From the NCBI GenBank assembly GCA_947471745.1, contig CANJKZ010001018.1, forward strand, positions 1,110,001 through 1,174,000: a DNA stretch of 64,000 nucleotides. Direction: 5' to 3'. Both the position numbers and the translations under genes were made by a program. The stretch comes from Closterium sp. Naga37s-1. Its lineage: Eukaryota > Streptophyta > Zygnematophyceae > Desmidiales > Closteriaceae. The notes below the pieces were generated by a model. The model made no database searches, was not told the origin of the DNA, and saw only the letters and a program-made list of their open reading frames with translations. This document shows, in pieces, positions 57,851-64,000 of the stretch. How positions within the stretch are numbered: the first letter of the stretch is position 1; each line of letters opens with the position of its first letter.

Positions 57851-59428
57851 GGCCTGTGGCTAGCTATGTCGAGTGAAAGAGGGGTTTAGAATCGCTGAAA
57901 GTTATATAATTTCGGATTGGACGGAATGGAGTAATTTTCCTAAAGTGTAAGGCAGAAATAAGAGGCCTGGGGCAGGAATGGGGTTCAAGCCTAGCCGTTC
58001 AAAGCTATGGCTGCTGCTCTAGCCTATCGGACTCAGCCATTTCGAACGACCTGAATTACAGGTTTCTAGTTTGGTGTGCACACCAACGCCAAGAGTGGTT
58101 GCGTGACACTTCCCTGTGCTGACTGCGACTTTATCACGTTTTGCAGGTGAACAACTGGTAACCACCCTGGTTCGGGAGGGAAAGTGTTAACACCTCCCAA
58201 CGTTTTTTGTAATTCAGGCTTTGGGTTTTAACAGGGCAACAAACCACGGCTATCCTGAACTTTCAGGAATAAACATATAGCATCATCCTGAGGACACATG
58301 GTACAAAATCACAGCGTCCTGAGATTTTAAGGCAAAGTCAAAACATCATCCTGAAATCAGTGTAATCAGGATGTTTTACTCTGATATCGTATGCCCTGCT
58401 CCTCGCCCTCCCTCTATTTTCACTCTCTTTGTCTGGCTCACCCAGTCTCGCTAAAATGAGATCGTTCAACACAAGCCTTAGACATTTCTTACGGTATAAA
58501 ACTTGAATTTAAAAGTTGTGTTACATTTTTCAACCATGTTAAAGCAATTAACACAATAGAGACTAAAAAACATCATATATATAATGTTGTCTGTACTCTC
58601 AGTTGTTTTCGAGTCTCAATAAATGCATCTCCGTACCACTATCAAGGATGCCCACTTTGAGCTTGCCGAGAGTGACGACAAGTCCGCACGTTGTCTCAGC
58701 AGAGGTGTCGGCGAACGACGACAGCAACCCACAATGGAAATTGGTGTGAGGCGAGGTGAGGAATGGCAGCTCGAAGGTGTGTACAGTACAGTTTTCCTGC
58801 AAGGAGACGAGGCAACTACTACTTCGATAATCCACCTTTCTAGAACCACGTTGACGATCCCACTGGGAAGTTTGGAGGCTCGTCAGGGAGGTTGCCGCCG
58901 ACGAGTCACTCACATCATCATCGGTCCGTCACTTTACTGCCCATCTCAGATCGCATTCTCAGGCGGGAGGGTGACCGTCTAGACACGCACAATGCGCCCT
59001 TCACCGCTTACGCCAAGTTGCCCTAAAATCAACGAAATCGGCTGCAGTCACTCCCATTGCAGAAGCATGGCGGTCGACGGTGGAGACAGACCCCTTGGGG
59101 TGGAGGAGACCACACAAATGGCCTTACCCCCCATACGGCTTTCGAGTTATGTCGGCTTAACGAAGCAGCCTCGGCACAGGTATTCGCGCAAGTTGAGCAC
59201 GGAGTGGACGCCGTTTCCTCACTCGCGTCGAGTAGAAGTTTTAGAGCCCGCGTCGAGAAAATTCCTCACTCTTCTTACCATTCTTCGTTGCTTTGTGGTT
59301 CGTTGGTCGACTGCTGGTTCTCATTCTCTGGAGATATCGTTCGAGTCGCCTCGCTTGTATCGCCGATGCGCGCGACGAGCATATGAGCCGGAGTCAAAGC
59401 GCTATAAAGACGTTTCGGCCGCAATATC
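57851..59428. other. Spacer upstream of the TPR gene
   Basis: No gene supported. 58,200-58,240 shares about 35 bases with 20,865-20,900 in inverse orientation (AATTCAGG...GGGTTTTAA), and 58,250-58,400 has repeated CATCCTGA/TCAGGATG motifs. The open frames at 58.6-59.0 kb on both strands match nothing I know. A TATA-like GCTATAAAGA lies at 59401-59410, only 19 bases before the ATG at 59429. Confidence 0.45.
59401..59410 (+). promoter_or_regulatory. TATA-like box of the TPR gene
   Basis: GCTATAAAGA lies 19 bases before the chosen ATG. That is closer than usual, so either the ATG is later (a Met lies at the hydrophobic stretch) or the motif is chance. Confidence 0.25.
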
Positions 59429-62400
59429 ATGGCGTTTCCGTTGGATGGCCGCGGCCGGACTCTGTCGTTGAGCAAGAGTGTAATAGCTTGGGCGGCAATG
59501 GTTGTCCTCATTGGCACGTTCAAATGCGCCGGCAGTCACGCGACGCGGTTGCTGCTGGCGGATCAGTCGGACGACGAATGTAATCTCATTAATCTCACCG
59601 CGCCCGGCATTCAGAGCGTTAGCGTTCCTGCGTTGGATCCGGCGGCAAACGTGGCGTTAGATCCGGCAGCGTCAGTTGCGGCGGATGTTGCGGCAAAAAC
59701 GCCGAGTCGCGCCGGTTCGCGTGAGCGGGACGCGCGGATTAATGCTGCCGTCAACGACTGGCTTTTAGATGACGATAACAGCTCCACCATTGATGGCAAC
59801 AGCGGAAGACGCGACAGCAGCAGCGGCGGCGGCGGCGGCGGCGGAAGCAGTGAGGCGGAGGTGGCGCGGCGCGTGAGCGAGCGAATGGTGGCTTTAATCG
59901 CGGAGGGACGCGACCAGCTGGAAGGCGACCGGCTCGTAGAGGCCGTCGCCACATACAACGAGGTGCGCGGCGAGATGTAACGAGGTGCGCGGCGAGATGT
60001 AACGAGGTGCAAGGCGAGATGTAACGAGGTTCGCGGCGAAATGTGACGAGGTGCGAGGCGAGATGTAACGAGGTGCGCGGCGAGATGTAACGAGGTGGGG
60101 TGCGCGGCGAGATGAAACGAGGTGCGAGGCGAGCGAGATGTAACGAGATGAGCTTCGAGATGTAACGAGGTGCGAGGCGAGATGTAATGAGGTGCGCGGC
60201 GAGATGAAACAAGATCCCTTGAAGCCTCCTTCCTCTGCTGCTCCCAACCGCCCTCCGTTGGCCCACAGGCGGAGCGGCTGTTGCGGCGGCTGTACGAGCG
60301 ACTGCTGCACGGGCGTGGCGTGGCCAAGTCGCTGCTACACATGCACGAGCCGGCTGTAGCGGACTTCGAGCAGGTGAGCCCAAGCCCCTGGCGTGGCGCC
60401 GCATCATGTCGATAGCATTGACCGCACTGCACCGCATGACGATCGGGCTTTAAATGTTAGGCGTGACATGCCCGGCATGACGTGTTGGGCGTGATAAGCC
60501 AGGTCTTCCCTTTCGCTACTGTCACATCTCTATTGTTTCTTGCGCACCCTCTGTATTGTCACCCCCTTGTCACACACCATACCTTCAAGTCAGGCCCTTT
60601 CAGCCTCTCTCTGCGCGCACCCTCCCTCACTCCCCCACAGGCAGTGACCGCCAACCGCAGCAACGCGCGGCTGTGGATGGAGATAGGCGCAGCGTGGAAA
60701 AAACAAACTGTTTTTGGGACGTCTCAAAAACAGTTTATCATCAACGCGCGGCTGTGGATGGAGGCAGGCGCAGCATGGGGAAAAATCTCTGCAGCGCCAC
60801 AGCAAAGTGCGTTCTGTGAAGCGCTGTCCCACTAAGCCTTTGCATGCGTGCTCCCTGCCCCTCCTCCCATACAGGCGGTGAGGGCCAACCCTGGCAGTGC
60901 AGAGCTGTGGAAGGAGGTGATTGTCCAGGCAACCCACATCTCATCACAAAACGTGCTTCTCTGGCCTCCCCTCCCATACAGGTGGTGACCGCCAATCCCG
61001 ACAGTGCAGAGCTGAGGACGGAGGTGGGTGCTTTTCGAGTCGGCCGATTGAAGAATCTCATCACGTGGCTCTCTGGCCTCTCCTCTCCTTCCCTGCAGGC
61101 AGCGAGCGCCAATCCCGACAGTGCGGAGCTGTGGATGGAGGTGGGGGTGGAGCGCGAGGCGCTGGGGCAGCACGAGAGGGCGCACGAGGCGTTCAGCTGC
61201 GCCCTGCTGCTGCAACCACGGAATGCAGAGGCGCTCAAACGGCGAGGTGTGTGGGAAAGGGGAGGGGAGGCACGGTGAACAGGTGCGCAGTGCTTTCAGG
61301 TGTGGTGTAGTGTGGTGTGGTGCGGTGGGATGTGTTAGAGCTAGACCTCAATCTCAACTTTTGTTTTTGTACTTTTATATCCTAGCGTAGTGTAGTTTGC
61401 ACTTTGTGCTTGGTTGGGTGTACACCCACATCCCAACCAAGCTCAAATGTGATCACCAAGCAATCTCCAACCCACCAATTGGAGATTGTCTTGAGATTGC
61501 ACTTGATCCCCTAGGGATCAACCCCAATTCCTTCATCCATTCCGTGCTCTATTCTTATGTACTTAAAGAGCTTTGAGATCAATACTAATGCATCGGTTCA
61601 AGCTCAGTTCTGACAGGGTTGGTGTGCATGTGCCAAGAAGAACGTGCCTCGGCAATGCCACTGCCGACTTTAGTGCCTCACTGCTCCCAACTCTCCCTGC
61701 TCTCTCCTCCCCAACTCCCCAACCCTGTGCGGGAATGAGCGACTTCAGCAGTTCCTGCTTTTGAAATTTCTCCTAAACACCTTATTCCTTCACCCCCCTC
61801 CCCCCTTTGAGGGATGAGCGCGTTCAACTGTTACCGCTTCAAGCACGCCCTCAAAGACCTGCTGCCCCCCTTTCCTCCTTCCCATTTCCCCCCCAACTCC
61901 CCCCTTCCCCTCCCCCTCCCCCCCCCCCCCCCCCCCCCTCTCCCCTCTCCCCCTTCACCCGCGTATCGCAGGGCTGAGCGCGTTCAACTTGTATCGCTTC
62001 AAGGAATCTCTCAAAGACCTGCTGCCCGCGCTGCACATGCTGCCGAACGACGCCGACCTCAACCAAGCCGTGGTGAGACTCGAGACAAGCAGTCCAGCCC
62101 AGCGCAGCCCAGGTGGCCTGCCTGCCAGGTCGTCCCACTCCAGCCATTGTTCCGCTACACCCACGCCTTCTCCTCCTGTGCTTCTCAGCACTGCTTCTCC
62201 CAGCCGCCCTCCCTACTGCCTCCCCGCTACAGCCATGCCCCTTTCCCCCCCTCCCCTCCTCCCATACCCCACTTCTTCCTCCTCCCCACTCCTCCACTCT
62301 TCCCCCTCTTTCCCCGCTTTTCCCCGTTCCCTCCCCAGGGAATTGCATTGGTGCGGTCGAACCAGTTCCGGGCGGCACAGCCGTACCTGGCTCGGGCGGT

Positions 62401-62834
62401 GGAGCTGCTGCCAGGGGATGCGGACCTGCGCAAGGAGAAGGGGCGCCTGCACCGCCTGCTGGGGGAGACCCACCAGGCTGAGAGGGACCTCCTGCTCTCG
62501 CTCCAGCTCGGGCAGTATGTACTCTTCCTGCTCTGCTCTGCTCTTCTCTGCTATTTGCTTCTCTGCCCTGATCCTCACGCCCTCCCTCACTGCCTCCCGC
62601 TCGGACAGTATGTACTCTGCTGAACTTTGAGTCGACTCAAAAGTCAACACGGACCAGGCTGAGAGGGACTTCCTGCTCTCACTCCACCTCGGGCAGTCGG
62701 ATCTCTTCTACGCTCCTCTTTGCTCTTTGCTTCTCTGCCCTGATCTGCTCCGCACAGCCTCCCTAAACCCTAAACCCTTAAATAGGCTCAGTCTCAGAGG
62801 GCAGAGGGCCGAGGAAGAGGGCTAGGTGCCAGTG

Positions 62835-62912
<78 letters not shown>

Positions 62913-63012
62913 CTCTCTCTCGCTCTCTCGCACTACTAATCCACGTCCATGGCAGGATACTAGAGACGCATCACAACCTGGTGCTGCAGAGGCGACTGCT
63001 GGGAGACCACTG
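59429..63012 (+). CDS. TPR protein of SRFR1/TTC13 type (3' end open)
   Basis: Exons 59429-59962, 60269-60373, 61099-61246, 61972-62072 and 62339-62514, all GT-AG with matching phases, about 355 aa; a further exon at 62956-63012 is uncertain. The N-terminus has a hydrophobic stretch (SVIAWAAMVVLIGTFKCAGS), a likely signal peptide or anchor, then an acidic/Gly-Ser linker. TPR-like helices follow: MVALIAEGRDQLEGDRLVEA; GRGVAKSLLHMHEPAVADFE; SAELWMEVGVEREALGQHER; LSAFNLYRFKESLKDLLPAL; SNQFRAAQPYLARAVELLPG; LHRLLGETHQAERDLLLSLQ. Order and spacing resemble the TPR half of plant SRFR1 and animal TTC13, scaffold proteins; in plants SRFR1 restrains immune receptor signalling. The candidate last exon reads HNLVLQRRLLGDHW in its best frame, but the phase does not fit the previous donor. 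Exons 1, 3, 4 and 5 have extra partial copies. Another TPR family cannot be excluded. Confidence 0.6.
59955..60213 (+). repeat. About 22-bp array across the TPR exon 1 donor site
   Basis: The exon 1 end AACGAG and donor GTGCGC with following GGCGAGATGT are repeated about 11-12 times. Units vary in GTGCGC/GTGCAAG/GTTCGC/GTGCGAG and by small indels. Each unit restores ACGAG|GTGC. The diverged counterpart in the pseudogene copy is at 17,095. Confidence 0.88.
60641..61098 (+). repeat. Three upstream copies of TPR exon 3 start, each with an acceptor
   Basis: Copies begin at 60641 (after CCCACAG; AVTANRSNARLWMEIG), 60875 (after CATACAG; AVRANPGSAELWKEV) and 60982 (after CATACAG; VVTANPDSAELRTEV). 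The full exon begins at 61099 (AASANPDSAELWMEVG). All have good acceptors. The first three lack the exon's 3' half, but the second and third run into GTG sequences that could act as donors, so they might be alternative short exons rather than dead copies. Confidence 0.8.
60705..60736. other. Junction palindrome with GACGTC centre in TPR gene
   Basis: A near-perfect 32-base inverted repeat (AAACTGTTTTTGGGACGTC then TCAAAAACAGTTT) lies between two copies of AACGCGCGGCTGTGGATGGA (60663 and 60744). It is an extended form of the TTTGA-GACGTC-TCAAA signature. Confidence 0.8.
61812..61870 (+). repeat. Upstream copy of TPR exon 4 start
   Basis: After TTTGAG, GGATGAGCGCGTTCAACTG and the following bases match the start of exon 4 at 61972 for about 59 bases (coding SAFN-YRFK and LKDLLP), then run into C-rich sequence. 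Confidence 0.8.
61910..61950. repeat. Poly-C tract
   Basis: A run of more than 20 uninterrupted C at about 61918-61938 in a C/T stretch. Its exact length is unreliable in most sequencing. Confidence 0.9.
62626..62695 (+). repeat. Copy of TPR exon 5 end joined by TTTGAGTCGACTCAAAA
   Basis: After the first exon 5 end (62514) and 110 bases of intron, the palindrome at 62626-62642 is followed at 62649 by a copy of the exon 5 end (ACCAGGCTGAGAGGGACTTC...CTCGGGCAGT). The sequence after it again resembles the start of the intron. This is the same layout as in the pseudogene copy at 18,062. Confidence 0.85.
62760..62783. repeat. Short interstitial plant-type telomere repeat
   Basis: CCCTAAACCCTAAACCCTTA, about three units of the Arabidopsis-type CCCTAAA repeat. 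Confidence 0.7.
62838..62934. repeat. (CT)n microsatellite
   Basis: About 48 CT units, with CGCT variants near the right end. Confidence 0.95.
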
Positions 63013-63015
63013 GTG

Positions 63016-63290
63016 AGCATCCACCACCCACCACCCACCACCCACCACCCACCACCCACCACCCACCACCCCACCACCCCACCACCCCTCCACCTCTCCA
63101 CCCCTTCACCCCTCCACCCCTCCGCCCCTCCACCCCTCCACCTCTCCACCCCTTCACCCCTCCACCCCTCCGCCCCTCCACCCCTCCACCTCTCCACCCC
63201 TTCACCCCTCCACCCCTCCGCCCCTCCACCCCTCCGCCTCTACACCTTGCCACCTCTCCGCCCCTCCACCCCTCCGTCCCGTGTGTCGGA
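63016..63290. repeat. C-rich minisatellites
   Basis: CCACCCA units up to about 63,085, then units of CCCCTCCACCCCTCCGCCTC type. G-rich on the minus strand. Confidence 0.88.
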
Positions 63291-64000
63291 TAGCATCCCT
63301 CCGCCGACTCCTAGCGTGGCCCCGGTCACGGGGTCATGATTGCGATTTGGACCTGTGGGCACCGGCAATGAGGCAGCGAGGGGTGATGTTGGCTCAAAAA
63401 CATCGCCACGAACGACGTCCTTTTTCTTGCCGATGTCCTCATCGTTAGCGCTCGACGCTACTACCTTAGGAACTGCATTGTCCGTCGCCACCGGCTTAGG
63501 TGACTTTTCGACAGGACGATACTGGCCGTCGACCCTCGTGCCTCCCACTTCTTGCTTTTCGCCCACCACACAAGGGTTTACGCGCCCCGTTGCAACACCA
63601 GTAAGGCGGTTCGTGGGACGGCTCGGATGAGGATCGTTCTCGTGTGGCGCGACTCGTCCGCCGCGGAACTCCGACGCTGTTTTGTCATTGGCAGGCCGAA
63701 GGGAGCTCAGGTCCTCCTCCGTCGCAGGAGTTTCTGTCCCGAGGTCCGGTGAGCCGGTGTAGATCTGCGTCTCCGCTTCTATTAGCGCGTCCACCGGCTC
63801 CCCTAGCGCTACGGGTTCCTCGTCACCCTGTCCGTGCCCGGCGGGGTGGTTGGCGCCTATGGGCTGAGATTCTCCTCCGTACCGTGGATCAGTACCATCC
63901 CAGTTGTAAAAGCGAGCCCGTGGATTAAAACACGGAAGTAGAAACGCACCGCTTCGATATACATCTTCCGGCATTCCACAGAATGGGTCTTCACTTTCTC
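63240..64000 (-). CDS. Unidentified ORF, 3' part, open at window edge
   Basis: A minus-strand frame of more than 240 codons with ordinary amino-acid composition, unlike the repeat-driven frames elsewhere. It reads through the right edge of the window; the first Met inside is at 63974. It includes GAFLLPCFNPRARFYNWDGT and DPRYGGES, then a polar, Pro/Glu-rich region, and ends in the C-rich repeat at 63240. I do not recognise it; the polar tail suggests the end of a transposon-encoded or otherwise lineage-specific protein. Confidence 0.4.
   Translation of the reverse strand, partial: ESEDPFCGMPEDVYRSGAFLLPCFNPRARFYNWDGTDPRYGGESQPIGANHPAGHGQGDEEPVALGEPVDALIEAETQIYTGSPDLGTETPATEEDLSSLRPANDKTASEFRGGRVAPHENDPHPSRPTNRLTGVATGRVNPCVVGEKQEVGGTRVDGQYRPVEKSPKPVATDNAVPKVVASSANDEDIGKKKDVVRGDVFEPTSPLAASLPVPTGPNRNHDPVTGATLGVGGGMLSDTRDGGVEGRRGGKV

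Noticed and set aside
58599-58982. Overlapping open frames on both strands (about 104 and 119 codons)
   Set aside because: No recognisable motif, no splice context and no family match that I recall; left as unassigned spacer.
1-64000. tRNA or rRNA genes
   Set aside because: I saw no cloverleaf-forming sequence or conserved rRNA stretch. The tRNA-like ends at Copia LTRs are primer-binding sites.

Overview
The window looks like nuclear DNA of a green-lineage eukaryote. Its genes have many exons with GT-AG introns, its FCF1 protein is closest to the plant form I remember, a plastid-type release factor sits next to it, there are many Ty1/Copia elements, and a short plant-type telomere repeat (CCCTAAA) occurs at about 62.76 kb. 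A streptophyte alga is my best guess from the intron and minisatellite load, but that is inference.

Layout, left to right. 1-1714 (+) is the 3' end of a plastid-type peptide chain release factor 1 gene. 2475-14107 (+) is a complete nine-exon FCF1 gene (198 aa) stretched over 11.6 kb by minisatellites in its introns, including a 4.8 kb array of about 150 copies of a 32-bp unit. 14.1-16.7 kb holds transposon remains (a Copia fragment and a pogo/Tigger-type transposase). 16.7-20.3 kb is a decayed partial copy of the TPR gene found intact at 59.4-63.0 kb, split by a Copia fossil. 20.3-30.2 kb is pyrimidine-rich minisatellite with a Copia element at 23,523-28,538. 30,287-33,642 (+) is a five-exon gene whose main exon resembles Kolobok-type DDE transposases. 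33.7-36.8 kb is purine-rich minisatellite. 36,794-56,131 is a three-layer nest of Copia elements with a 5-bp target duplication for each layer. 56.1-57.9 kb is minisatellite again. 59,429-63,012 (+) is a TPR gene of SRFR1/TTC13 type. An unidentified minus-strand ORF runs off the right edge.

The most unusual feature is shared by the three host genes. Short tandem arrays begin inside an exon and run across its 5' splice site, so each repeat carries a copy of the exon end and a splice donor (RF1 exon 3; FCF1 exons 3 and 5; TPR exon 1 and its decayed copy). Other exons have extra upstream partial copies that each keep a splice acceptor (RF1 exons 3 and 4; FCF1 exon 8; TPR exons 3 and 4). Six times, the join between two such duplicated segments carries a short palindrome of the form TTTGA-(GTCGAC or GACGTC)-TCAAA or a close variant. 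I know of no described system that does this. It could be a duplication mechanism leaving a junction signature, or a library or assembly artefact, and raw reads would decide.
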